64,000 nucleotides of DNA from contig JAVJAP010000028.1 in assembly GCA_034770075.1 (NCBI GenBank), positions 62,001 to 126,000 on the forward strand, in the 5' to 3' direction. Both the position numbers and the translations under genes were made by a program. The notes beneath the pieces were generated by a model, which worked only from the letters and a program-made list of their open reading frames with translations, made no database searches and was not told the origin of the DNA. This stretch comes from Aralia elata (lineage: Eukaryota; Streptophyta; Magnoliopsida; Apiales; Araliaceae). Positions 23,067 through 33,659 of the stretch are shown here, piece after piece (the stretch's first letter is position 1; each line of letters starts with the position of its first letter).

Positions 23067-26000
23067 AAAAAGCATGGAAAATTAGGGCAATACACACCAT
23101 CTATTTTTTCTCTCTAACACTCGGGCGAATTAGGCAATTCATTGTTTCAACATATCTCTCAATTCCAATAATTAGGGCTCGATTTTGCACAAATTAGGGA
23201 TCTTTTCTAACTAGAAAATTATAAAGCAACGAATATTGGGGTTTCCAAAGTAATCTGATAGAAGATTGACGAATATTCGCCGAAGACAAAAAGTTTGGAG
23301 ATTGGGCGGGAGCGCCTATTGCTATAAAAGGGTAAATAGAAAATAATTTTCTCATTTTTTATTTTGCTTCTCAGGATGCATCGAATATAATTTTCCCTAT
23401 TATCAAAGCTGAAGGGATCAGACAAATGTTCTTCCCTAAAGCTATTCCAAGTTTCCAACATATTATAGATCTTCCCACACCAAGTTATACAATGAAATCA
23501 GCTCCTATTCTAATTATTCAAATGCTTATTGTACTGATATTTTTTTTAAGCCAAATCAATCCTCAATTACTTTGGTGGTAGTTCAGCTAGGCAGGGATTT
23601 TTCTCTTTTATAACACTAATTATATTTCTTAATTTTGACAGTAGATCTTTTACAAGAATCAAGATTCAGTGTGTACATGATTATAGTTCTTTAAAATGAA
23701 ATTTAACAGAAAAAATAAAAGAATTTGCTTCTCTGCCGGAGTACTTGCAATAAGATGTGTATCGGACTACTTGAAATTGATATATATGTTGAGTCCTGCT
23801 ATATATTGCGAAAGATTTCTATGAATTACGATTGCGATGTATATCAATACATGGGATTGGATAGAATTATAAAATTGGTCCACTTATCAAATACTTCGTA
23901 AAAGTATTACCAATTAGATTTATCCACATAACTAGCAATAAAAAAGTCGACATGTAAAGTCGCAATATATATCATTATCCATATATGTTTCATGTAAAAA
24001 ACTATTGTAACTTTAAATGGTGTGCAACTACTTGTAGCCATGTTGGTTTTTGTATTCCATATATCACTACCAAAACAATTTTTTTTCTTTTTCTTTTCTT
24101 TCTTTCTTTTTTTTGAAGTAAAAGAAAGAGAATATAAATTAGAACAATAAAATCTCATCACTTACAAAATTTTACCTTGGGTTAAGCTTCAATCCAAAAA
24201 GGTTTAATTTCCTATTTTTTGTAAGATTGAGAACTGAGAAAATGTGAAGATAGAATGTTAAGTTGTTTTTTCAAGTGGTTGCATGTTAAATAGAGTCAAT
24301 ATAAGGCTATTTCCGTCATTTGGATTGCAATTATGACCGTTGGGGATAGTTTGGCCTCAATTCTTTTTAGTGAGTGGAACTCATTTGCTGTTAATTTGGA
24401 CGGATTTTTGGCTACTTTCAACAAAAAGTATAAACATAGGTGACTTTTTGACTTTTTAAAAGTACAGGTGGTTAAATGCAAATTTGGGTAAACTACAAGT
24501 GGTTTTGTATTTGGTCTTGCTATTATTAATTATCAAACTGTGGATCATTGAAGATGATTAATTTGGACTGGACAGTGAAACAGAGAATGGCTGTTATTAG
24601 ACAGTTGAAAATCATTTTACTTCTATTTATCTATGGCTCATTTATACCAACTTCTTGATTCAATATTTTTTCTTGTCCACAGGTTGATACTGAAAAAATA
24701 TCAAAGTACACGTTCACCAAAGAGAAACTATATGATGGAGTGAGACTTCATTTCTAGCTTTTCTAATTGTGCACTTTATGCTTTTTAATGTTCAATGCAT
24801 TTATGTGACATGGACTTGGATCCTTGTCGGGTGAGGGGAAAATGTCTGGAATAGGACTCTCCTATTTTTCAGAGCATTTTTTTTCTCTTAACTATTTTTG
24901 GAGTGTCCAGCTGCCACACCCACACGTGTGTTGACTCATGTCGACACGGGAACTTCACCCTTAGTTGAGGAGTCCATGAAACACAGCTACATTGATTGGA
25001 GATTTTTAGGAATGTGTGTTTGACTGTTTGTCTTTCTACCTTTACGCTTCATATGGATTTGTTTTCAGCCTATCACAATTAGTTTGGAATTAAAGACTAG
25101 AGTTTGTCAAGAGGGGATACATTGAATAGCTTAAGATAAGGGATATAATTTATTTGATAAAAAGAAGATTTTATTAGAAAAGAAAGAGAGTACAAAATGC
25201 TAAGTGGAGGTTGAGAAATCCTCTTAACTAGAAAAGTGGAAAAAAAAATAAGCCGCCTTTTAAGGAGGGCTGCCCTCCAATTCCTTTGTATATCTCAACA
25301 TGAAATCCCAGCAGAAGCACCCATAGCTGAAGATGACAAACAAATGAGAAAAATGACTGTCCCAAAGAAGATTAGAGGACAAGAACTGGCCGCTATAATT
25401 TCGAGCATTCCTCTCCGTCCAGGTACCTCAGAATAGCTAAGTACCCACACCGCCAGCTTATTTAATTTTCTTTCTTCCTACCAAAGCCTTGAAACCTGGT
25501 AAGAAGCAACCTTCAAGCCCCAGAGGACAAACCCAATATTTACCAACAATACCAAACAACAAACACCACAACTTCCACACCCCAGGGCAATGGAGAAACC
25601 TCACTGGTGTGCATAAACATCACACAAACATCCGAAGACAACTTTGTAAAGTGTGCATCGCTGAAGCACATCATCAAGGACCAAAGGCCAAATGAAAGCT
25701 TTAATTTTAGAGGGAGATTTTGCCTTCCAAATATAATTACCAAGAAATCAAACATGTGAGCTTTGAGCTTTCTCAAGGGCATAAATAGTAATTTATCGGT
25801 CTAGTACTTACTTGGTTAATTTGAACAAACTACTCTATTATTTTATAATCCTTAGTGCAATAGTGTGGTGCTGACCAATGAGCTCTAGCTCAGTTGGTGT
25901 ACTAGGCCTCTTGCAAAATAAGAGGTCCTAGGTTCAATCCTTGGCAGTGGCCAAGGTAAGGTGTGTGTGTTTAAATTCAGTCTAAACTATCAAAAAAAGA

Positions 26001-26761
26001 AGAAGGTGTGGTGCTGCCCCCCTGAACAAATTGTTTTGACTTATTTTTCATAGTTAACCCAGCAGCTTCTACATAGTAAATCTGAAAAGAAAAATGAGAA
26101 AATGAACATTAATATTTTATTATGGCAATGCCTAAGTCAGCTAGTAACTTACTTCCGAGCTGGAGTTTTGGTTGAAGGACAAGGCGGGAAAAAGGAAATT
26201 GAAAGGCATTCCGATTTGGGTACCAGGTTATGTATGGTGAAGGAGATAAAGTACACAGCCTTTGAAAGCCAAAACTTTAAACTTTTATTTTTCTTCTAGT
26301 TATATAATGGTAGATTGTTTAACCCTTCTCTCTCTCTCTCTTTTTAACTTTTCATTTTTGTTTTTGTTTCTTCATTTGCCTAGACAGTGAACAGATTATT
26401 AAGTGTAATACTCGGAGGCTTAGTATCGGAGCATATGGTGTTTGGATGCTCCGAAGGACTTCATGCTGATGTGGAGAAGGTCAGGCTGTACTTTATGAGG
26501 TGTGTCCCTTAGTTCACTAGGACTGGATTAATAACTACAGGGTTGTCAATTGTGAAACAGTTGGACAGAGTACTTAAGTGGTTGGACTTCACAGACGATG
26601 AAGCGGAATCACAAATAAAATGGGCTGCACTGAATACAGTCTTGATACTAGACCATCATCGTGAAGCTAGATCCAGATTAGCAGAGGCCATGGCTCTCGG
26701 AAGGTCTGTGGGCTTTTGCATTGATACTATTGAGAATGCTTTAAATGATGGACAGACTTGA
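15676..26761 (+). CDS. FtsH-like / peptidase M41-like protein, seven exons, 307 aa
   Basis: Exons by GT-AG borders: 15676-15894, 16505-16633, 18883-18963, 21943-22083, 24683-24739, 26384-26479, 26561-26761 (TGA). Each length is a multiple of three, so all six introns are phase 0 and the spliced frame is open for 307 residues. Exon 1 reads MNFSLQLNGEFGATQTLVSM and a KPGGLRGFGAAK block. Exon 4 begins with the zinc-protease motif HEAGH and YLLGVLPKGY. Exons 6-7 carry LGGLVSEHMVFGCSEG, DVEKLDRVLKWL and ARSRLAEAMALGRSVG. The order and length fit the small plant family related to the FtsH (M41) peptidase domain but lacking the AAA ATPase module, whose Arabidopsis relatives (At5g27290-type) are plastid-associated. 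HExxH is kept, so metallopeptidase chemistry is possible, though activity in this family is not well established. Introns 2-5 are 1.6-3 kb and rich in transposons. The start was chosen as the first ATG in frame. Confidence 0.88.
17274..18045. repeat. Old tandem duplication inside intron 2 of the FtsH-like gene
   Basis: Two diverged copies can be aligned by eye. One runs from about 17274 (CTGTAGATGGCTTCACCTGG) to about 17640, the other from about 17698 (CTGCAGATGGCTTCACTCTT) to about 18045. Shared landmarks include 'aaatcccatgt', 'gaacttaca.tgctttcc', 'aatttgaaattaaatgga' and 'gatgaag.tta'. The period is roughly 400 bp and the copies differ heavily. Confidence 0.65.
18495..18745. mobile_element. 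Probable MITE with GGAATGG-rich ends (intron 2)
   Basis: The segment starts CTACGTTGGATTGGAGAAATG and ends with TAATTCCTACAATCTAAACGTAG, imperfect inverted ends. Its interior is dominated by GGAATGGAATGG and its complement. Such GAATG-rich inverted-repeat units are common plant MITEs. Target duplication unclear. Confidence 0.5.
19771..21543 (+). mobile_element. Small non-autonomous LTR retroelement in intron 3
   Basis: Two direct repeats of about 340-350 bp (about 19771-20112 and 21193-21543) share CTTGGTGCCCAAG-type motifs, ATAAATGTAAT, TTATTGGTTAATGAGATTCT-like blocks and CATCAAAACATCCTG. The 5' copy ends at GTTGTCCTG and is followed by TATCAGAGC, the core of the initiator-methionine tRNA primer-binding site, so these are LTRs in plus orientation. 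The 1.1-kb interior has no gag or pol, and carries a poly-T/poly-A-rich stretch at 20720-20820. The copies are strongly diverged. It lies within intron 3 of the FtsH-like gene in sense orientation. Exact outer borders are uncertain by some tens of bases. Confidence 0.75.
22859..24516. mobile_element. Non-autonomous MULE-type element in intron 4, 1658 bp
   Basis: The left end GGGTAAAATACAAAAAACAT and the reverse complement of the right end (GACCAAATACAAAACCACTT) begin imperfect inverted repeats of about 80 bp. Both contain TTAACCACCTGT and AAAAAGTCAAAA. The element is bordered by 9-bp duplications differing at one base: ttggtatta (22850-22858) and ttgctatta (24517-24525). Nine-bp duplications and long inverted repeats point to the Mutator superfamily. 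The interior has no transposase. It holds a (TC)n(TA)n microsatellite at about 23028-23066. Confidence 0.82.
25877..26005 (+). mobile_element. tRNA-derived SINE in intron 5
   Basis: The 129-bp unit has a tRNA-like promoter head: A-box-like TAGCTCAGTTGGT (about 25887) and B-box GGTTCAATCC (about 25932). A T-rich tail region and a short A-rich end (CAAAAAAAGAAGAA) follow. It is bracketed by 14-bp duplications differing at one base, at 25863-25876 and 26006-26019 (GTGTGGTGCTG.CC). That combination is diagnostic of a SINE mobilised by LINE machinery. The pol III boxes face the same way as the host gene. Confidence 0.85.
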
Positions 26762-27909
26762 ACATAATCTTAACTCTGCAATTGCTGCTTTAATTTATTT
26801 TTAAAAATTTAATGCCTTTAGGTTGAAAACTTAACCATGCCTTCCTTTTCCCAACCTTGAATCTTTCCATGTATGGTTGCAAAGAAAGACGAGAGAGATT
26901 AGGTATCTAAAATGTCAAAGTTGATCCATACGGCCTATTCCTGTACTGAATTCTCAAATGAAAATTCAGACCTGTCAGAATTATGTATATATGTTAGTAG
27001 GCATTTTATTTGCTATCAGTTGTATTTGTTTCTGTCACTTCCTGTTTACGACTTTACGTCAATGATTACTAACTATGAAATTAAAATGTACTTTCAGTGG
27101 TCCAAAAAAAGTCCCGTCTACAAAATTTGCAAAAATTAAGGTCATATTTTTTTTCCTCCATAAATATATTGAGTTTTGAGTTTAGTAGTGTTGACATGAC
27201 AGTGAAATGATGATATTTAATTTGAGAATATTGTGTCATTTGATACTCTCATAGACAATGAGAGAACTCTCTTGGCCTTTTCTTTTTTAGCAAATGAGAC
27301 TCTATTTGTGGTAGGTATGGAGTATTATATTTATAATAATAAAGCTATTATATCCACTTGAGAGCCTACAAGTATGGACTCGAACTCAGATATGTCTTTT
27401 TCTTTTTTAGCAAATGGGACTCTTTTTGCGGTAGGTATGGAGTATTATAGATACTGTACATTAAGAAAAGACAGAACTCTAACTTAGTTGATGCTAAGGT
27501 TAACTTGAAGTCTAGAACTCTGCCCAAGCTTTAAAACACAATGAGAACTTTTAAGATTCTATATCGCAACATTTAGTCATTTGTAACGATCATTGTGATT
27601 CTAGACGTCTTTTTTATTTATGTTATTTCATTACTATTTTTAGTGTGGAGAATTTTATTGCGTTTAGGTTGGTAACATAATCTAGACTTCTTTTATTTAT
27701 TTTATTTTATTTTTATTTTTAGTGGAGAATTTTATTGCATTTAGGTAGGTGAAGTAATTAGACCTTCTATTTCCCAACCTCTAACCAGTTCATGAAAGTT
27801 CTAAAAGTTAATTATGAGGCTCTTAAGTGGTGGTGAGACTTAAACATCATCTTCACTTTATTTATTAATTTTTCATATATTAGAATGGTAAACAAATCAC
27901 CACCTTCCA
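26762..27909. other. 3' flank of the FtsH-like gene with two short direct repeats
   Basis: No gene was seen. A roughly 50-bp block with TTTTTTAGCAAATG.GACTCT and GGTAGGTATGGAGTATTATA occurs at about 27281-27333 and again at about 27398-27450. A second block with AGAATTTTATTGC.TTTAGGT occurs at about 27600-27670 and 27683-27755. Confidence 0.65.
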
Positions 27910-28470
27910 TTTAGTCAGTCCCTTTAAAAAATTTCCCATAGATAATACCCTTGTCTATAGTCCGCTAGATTCTGTTCTAAAACTAACCCCGAAAGAATTG
28001 CACATCCGGTAACTAATATCCTCAGTTCAGTTCCTCCATTCGGATTAAAATTTTGAGAGCTGAAACTTTGCAGTAAAAACATATTACTTTTGAGTTCTTC
28101 AGACTGCTTGAAAGATAAATATCAGAAATGGGTATCAATATCGAAAAAATACTACCAAGTGCAAAAATTTCACCCTGTAAGACATCCTCGCTAAGCCTCT
28201 CACGACGACCCACCATTTCTTGGACCCCAACAAGGAGGAACAAATAGGGGCATCGAAAGTTTATCTTGAAAAAAACAAGAAGCAAAAGCACGGATGAAAC
28301 TTTCTTCTATACATCTTGAAAAAAACAAGAAGCAAAAGTATAGATGCAACTTTCTTCTATACATTTCGTATAGATAAAAGGACTTATTTTTCTTAAAATA
28401 CTCATATGCAACTTTATTTAAAGAGCTGTATAGAAAAAAATTGTATCTGTATTTTTTTTTGAGATAAGAT
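27910..28470. repeat. Segmental duplication, copy 1, upstream part
   Basis: From about 27910 (CCCTTTAAAAAATTTCCC) through GCTAGATTCTGTTCTAAAAC and GAGAGCTGAAACTTTGCAGT to about 28460 (CATATGCAACTTTATTT) the sequence aligns with 61945-62265. An internal 52-bp tandem duplication (CTTGAAAAAAACAAGAAGCA at about 28264 and 28316) is present only here. In the second copy this stretch is followed directly by the counterpart of 33660, so the receptor gene lies between the two halves only in copy 1. Confidence 0.8.
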
Positions 28471-28796
28471 TCATGTTCTTGTAGTTTTATCCTATATAAA
28501 ATAAAAGGTTAATGAAAAAGCTAACCAATGGAGAGTTGCCATATACTTTATCCGTTCCAAAATATAACATCACTCGGCCAAATAAAAACAAGTGATTTAT
28601 GTGCAAATTCCGAAGCTAATGTCTTGAAAATAAAAGCCTCGTTATTCTAAAGTCCAATCCAATTGGTCAAGCATAAACACAATAAGGAGACTGGAAGACT
28701 GGGTCAAGCACAACGCGTTTTGTATGAGAAGGTGACAAGGAATTTGTGGTTTGAACTAGAGAGAAAAATAGGAAAAACTCATCTCATGGGACCCAG

Positions 28797-28866
<70 letters not shown>

Positions 28867-28910
28867 GAACAGAATCAGGGCATCAATTGTATGTTAGTAA
28901 AAAAAATAAA
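28471..28910 (+). promoter_or_regulatory. Proximal promoter of the LRR receptor kinase with a long (TA)n run
   Basis: A TATA-like TATATAAATA at 28797-28806 merges into an almost pure TA dinucleotide run up to 28860, about 50 bp before the start codon. The rest of the region shows no other motif that I can name. The run may act as an extended TATA region, but that is inference. Confidence 0.5.
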
Positions 28911-31319
28911 ATGGGGTCCTGCAGGTCCATTACTGGTGCTGCCGCTCCTCTAATCGTGCTTGTTTTCTTCATTTCTGCTAATTCATCATCTACAGGAGAG
29001 AAAGAGGCTCTACTTGAGAGCGGCTGGTGGGGGAATATTTATAACAATAGTAGTAGTAATACTATCAATATTCGTATTCCAGTAAACATGACTGAAAGTC
29101 ATTGTAACTGGCCAGGCACCACTTGCAATAAGGCAGGCAGTGTATACAATATATCAATGCACAACGGCATGTGGTATGGCCATCAATTGGGGGAGTTAAA
29201 CTTTTCTTCTTTTCCAAACCTTGAAATTCTTAATTTTGCCTCGTGTGGACTGCACGGTAGAATCCCAAACCAAATTGGCGTGCTGTCAAAACTGACTCGT
29301 CTTTATCTCCATAATAATTTTCTCAACGGTAAGCTACCTCGTTCCCTGGCTAATCTCACTCAACTACTATTTCTCGATGTTTCGAGCAATAATATTAGTG
29401 GTTTCATTCCCTTTGAGTTAGGGAACTTGAGAAAATTGTCTCGTCTTTACCTTAGTGATAATGACCTCGTTGGTTCTATACCTTGGAGTCTAGGTTCTTT
29501 AACCAATCTAACTTATCTAAACCTTGCTTCGAACCAATTTAATGGCTCCATTCCTTCGGAAATATGGAACTTGAAGAAGCTACCGTTGTTAAACATGGGT
29601 GATAACAAGCTTCATGGTTCCATCCCTTCATCTATAGGTTATTTGTCGAATCTTGTTGAGTTGAACCTCAAGTCAAACAATTTTCATGGTTCAATTCCAC
29701 ACACAATTGGTCACTTGACTAACCTATCCAAACTCGACCTGTCTGCAAATCAAATAACTGGTTTAATACCTTCAGAGGTTGGCTTTCTGTCCATACTTGG
29801 TTTTCTTGATTTTCACTCGAACCAACTTTCAGGAAGTCTACCAAAATTTTCTTTTGGCACACTTTGGTATCTAGACCTCTCCGAAAATTTGTTAAGCGGA
29901 TACATCTCAGAAGAATTTGCAATGGCTGCTAATGGGTTAGTATACTTAAACCTTGCCTACAATAATTTTTCTGGCAATATTCCAAGTCGTCTTTGGCAAT
30001 TGGGGTGTTCAACAATTAACTTGACAGGCAATGCCCTTGAGGGACCATTGACTTGCCCAAAGGTTAAGTCTGAGAACAACAACGATGACGACAAGAATAG
30101 TTTCACGAGAGACGACGACGAGAACAACAAAAACAACAATATAGTGTTGCATGCTATATACATTGTTGTTCCCATCTCTATTTTCCTTCTGCTCGTAGTG
30201 CTCGGCATTTTCTTAATCAATCACAATTTCTTATCCAATCGCATCAAAGCTGTCAAAAGACCTAATCCAAGCGAGGGTAAAGAAATGAAGAGTGGTGATT
30301 TTTTGACGACCTGGAATTTTGATGGAAGAATTGCATATGAAGACATCATCAACGCAACAAATAATTTTGACATCAGATATTGCATTGGAACGGGTGGTTA
30401 TGGTAGTGTTTATGAAGCGAGACTGCCTAGTGGCAAAGTTGTGGCCTTAAAAAAACTTCATCGGTTCGAAGCAGAAGAGCCAACATTTGACGAGAGTTTC
30501 AGGAATGAGTTACAAATGTTGTCAAGTATAAGGCATAAAAACATCGTGAAACTTTATGGGTTCTGTTTGCACAACAGATGCATGTTTTTGGTTTATGAAT
30601 ATATGGAGTTGGGAAGCTTATTCTGTGTATTGAGAACTGATGTTGAAGCCGTTGAATTGGATTGGAATAGGAGGGTGGATATTGTTAAAGATATTGCAAA
30701 TGCTTTGTCTTACATGCATCATGATTGTTATCCACCTATTATTCACCGAGACATATCAAGCAACAACATCTTACTAAACTCAAAATTAGAGGCTTTTGTT
30801 GCTGATTTCGGCAATGCAAGATTTTTAGATCCTGATTCTTCAAAACAAATAGGAATTGCAGGCACTTACGGATATGTTGCTCCAGGTAACTATTTTTTCA
30901 TAGTATTTTCTTTAAAATTTGCTTCAAAATTTTTCTCTAGTGAATAGCTCTAGGTAAATATCGGTTGATTTTCTCCTAAATTACCTACATGACATATTGC
31001 TATTGGATGATGTAAAACAATAATTTTATAGTCAGTTTTTATAAAATATATTTTATTTTATTTTATTTATGTATGTATGTTGGAACTGAACCATAGCAAA
31101 TGGTGGCTATGGATCAATTTATGGCCAAAGTATCCTAGACCCTTCATTTTGAGATCTTACGGCCGCGATTTTTAAAAACATAATTCACTACCACAATATA
31201 AATAGTGTTGCAGTAGGAGAGTTGTACTTTTAAATCGTGAGCATCAAATCGTATAATGATTTATGCCAAAAGTAGTGACTATATAAGGTCTTATAGTCAC
31301 CATTTGTTATGGATTAGCT

Positions 31320-31380
<61 letters not shown>

Positions 31381-32958
31381 AATAGGGCATGTTGCTGTCA
31401 TGTCGTCGCTTTTGTAATAGAGAAATTGTAATATACGTGTTTGGCTAAAGAATATAAATATTGGTCCGTTTTCATTGGTCTAGTTCGCGCGCGCGTGTAT
31501 ATATATAGGGTCCTTTTCCATAGCATACGTTAGCTATAAGCACTATGATAGCAAGCTGATCTGTGACCATCCATTATATGATCCATCAAGCACTATTATG
31601 CCCTTATTTTGGCTTTCAAACTGGCCGCTAGTAGAACCTACGGCTAGAATATCTCTTTACTCCTTTGTTCTATCCTCAGCGTAATAGTCAATATTTTGGC
31701 TAATTCTTCTAAATCAACATACTAGTTAATCATAATTACAAAAATAGTGAAGTAGTGATAAATTTGTTACCTGATTATGTTCGTGAAATTTATGATACCA
31801 CTTGTGAGTCATACCTCGTGGGATCTTATAGTGAATTATTTACCATTATTGTATTGTATTGTATTGTATCTTCAAAAGAAATCTCGTCCAACTAAATTCA
31901 ATCAATACAATAGGTCTAAAAAAATTTAATGTTCAAACTAGATTTCTCCACTATGATAGATGATCGATATACAAATCTTTGATGAAATAAATTTTGGAAG
32001 AATTAGCCAAAATATTGACTATTACGCTGAGGATGAAACAGATGAGTAAAGGGATATTTTGGCCGCAGGCCATCTCCTTTTTATTTCCCTGTATTCTGGT
32101 CACTGGCCCTACCAGCGACCAGTTTAAAAAGCCAAAATGAGGGCATAATAGTCATTAGTTTAGCCGTCTAGCCGCTAGTAAGAGTTGCATTGGCCGCACC
32201 AGACCCAAATCTTATTCAATCTCACCCCTTAGATCATACAATAGACGTTCACAAATCAGCTTGCTGGAATAGGTTGTATGCTATAGAATAGGATCCATAT
32301 ATATATATATGTATGTATGTATGTATGTATCAATGATCCATAACAAATATTTGTTACGGAGCAAAATAGTTGTTATTTTCTTAGTTTTGTTTTATCCTCT
32401 ATCAAATGCTATTTGAAAAGGATTTGACGGTTATTGGGGCCAACTAAAAAGGCACAACATTATTTCTAAAAGCAAAACTTTGAGGTAGTAATTGCTTCTA
32501 ACCGTAAAATGTCCCAACTAATAAAATGATTTAACTAAATATGAAGGGAGTAGTTCTGATGGAGTTCTTTTGATTATGCAGAAGTTGCCTATACCATGGT
32601 TATGACTGAAAAATGTGATGTCTATAGTTTTGGTGTGGTCGTACTTGAACTAATGATGGGAAAGTATCCAAAAGACCTACTCTTGCTGCTGGGGACTTCG
32701 TCTGCTCAAAAAATAATGCTGAATGATCTTTTAGATTCACGCCTTTCGCATCCAATTCCATCATTGCTTCAACAAGATATTGTTCGAGTTCTTAAATTGG
32801 CCTTTGCATGTTTATCTCCTGATCCCAAATCTCGGCCGACAATGTACGCAGTATCGCAAGAGTTGATGGCTCGGAGAACTCCGACAGCTAAACCTCTTCA
32901 TACTATTTCAGTAGGGAAGGTGATGAAATGGGGAAAAGGTATCGTTTCAGAAAAATAA
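28911..32958 (+). CDS. LRR receptor-like kinase, MIK2-like (subfamily XII type), two exons, 783 aa
   Basis: Exon 1 is 28911-30885 and exon 2 is 32582-32958 (TAA); the GT-AG intron splits the E codon of the kinase APE motif and rejoins in frame. Residues 1-25 form a signal peptide (APLIVLVFFIS). A short WPGTTC N-terminal cap and about ten LRRs (around 85-380, for example LTNLTYLNLASNQFNGSIP) follow. The transmembrane helix is near 412-435, and the kinase runs from about 486 to 770 with GTGGYGSVY, the ATP-binding VALKKLH lysine, IIHRDISSNN and ADFGNARFL. It is an RD kinase with catalytic residues intact. The ISSNN signature and overall plan match MDIS1-interacting receptor-like kinase 2 proteins, which perceive peptides at the cell surface. 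The LRR array is much shorter than in Arabidopsis MIK2, so ligand specificity is unknown. The intron holds a MITE and a fold-back element. Confidence 0.9.
31091..31312. mobile_element. MITE in the receptor-kinase intron
   Basis: Its ends are 20-bp inverted repeats with two mismatches (CCATAGCAAATGGTGGCTAT at 31091-31110 against the complement of 31293-31312). A truncated relative with the same TATCCTAGACCCTTCATTTT core lies at 34705-34788. A (TA)n microsatellite follows at 31323-31377. Confidence 0.75.
31508..32297. mobile_element. Fold-back type DNA element in the receptor-kinase intron, about 790 bp
   Basis: The outer ends pair (GGGTCCTTTTCCATAGCATA against GGATCCTATTCTATAGCATA), and so do inner blocks: GCAAGCTGAT.TGTGA, ATTATGCCCT.ATTTTGGCTTT, and the near-perfect ATCCTCAGCGTAATAGTCAA...GGCTAATTCTTC. 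Arms are about 210 and 300 bp with indels around an unpaired centre (about 31716-31990). It sits between TA-rich runs that may be its duplicated target. No coding capacity. Confidence 0.75.
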
Positions 32959-33659
32959 TTGATAGTTGAGCATTGTATATGTTCTTCTCCTTTTACCAGA
33001 AGCACAAAATATGCAGACTAAGAATTCTAGTAATAATATATGAGCAATGCCCTATTGTCTACTTTCTATCTTAATTTTTAATCTCACAGACATCTCTTCT
33101 TCAATCATCATTCACTTTTAACTATGGATACTACTGAATCGATTTTCTATCGATACACTGATATGAACACAATGTTTGTTTATGGTTTCATTTAACTCAA
33201 CCCATTATCAACAAATCAAATTGAATTTTTTTTTAAGATTCAAATAACCAAATATGTCAAGTTTGAGTCCTTAATTTGACAAATTAAAATTTAATAATAT
33301 TAACCCAAGTAGTCAAAACTTTGAAATTAGCCTGCTTTGGACTTTATTTTAGTCATGGTGCTCTGATGAAATTTTGAGCCCCAGGGGCACTTTTTGTACC
33401 ATAATCTTATCCCGGCCATATTTTAAAATTCGTTTAGAGTTATGGGATTTTTTTATTTTTTTTTTGTAAAACAGTTCAAAAAATTTAAATATATTGAATT
33501 TACAAATGTGTTGTAATTCATGAAAAATTTGCAAAGGATGAACAATTAAATAATTAAAAGATCAAATTAAAAAAATAATCAATCATAACACAAAATTAAT
33601 AAACATTATGACATTAAAAATATCCGTATAAATTATAGAATTGACTGATACGTTAATAC
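32959..33659. other. 3' flank of the receptor kinase, nothing recognised
   Basis: AT-rich sequence without coding signal; it presumably contains the 3' UTR (AATAATATATGAG around 33030). Confidence 0.5.

Noticed and set aside
25880..25950. Possible tRNA gene
   Set aside because: A and B boxes are present, but no cloverleaf can be closed and the unit has an A-rich tail and 14-bp target duplications; it is a SINE.
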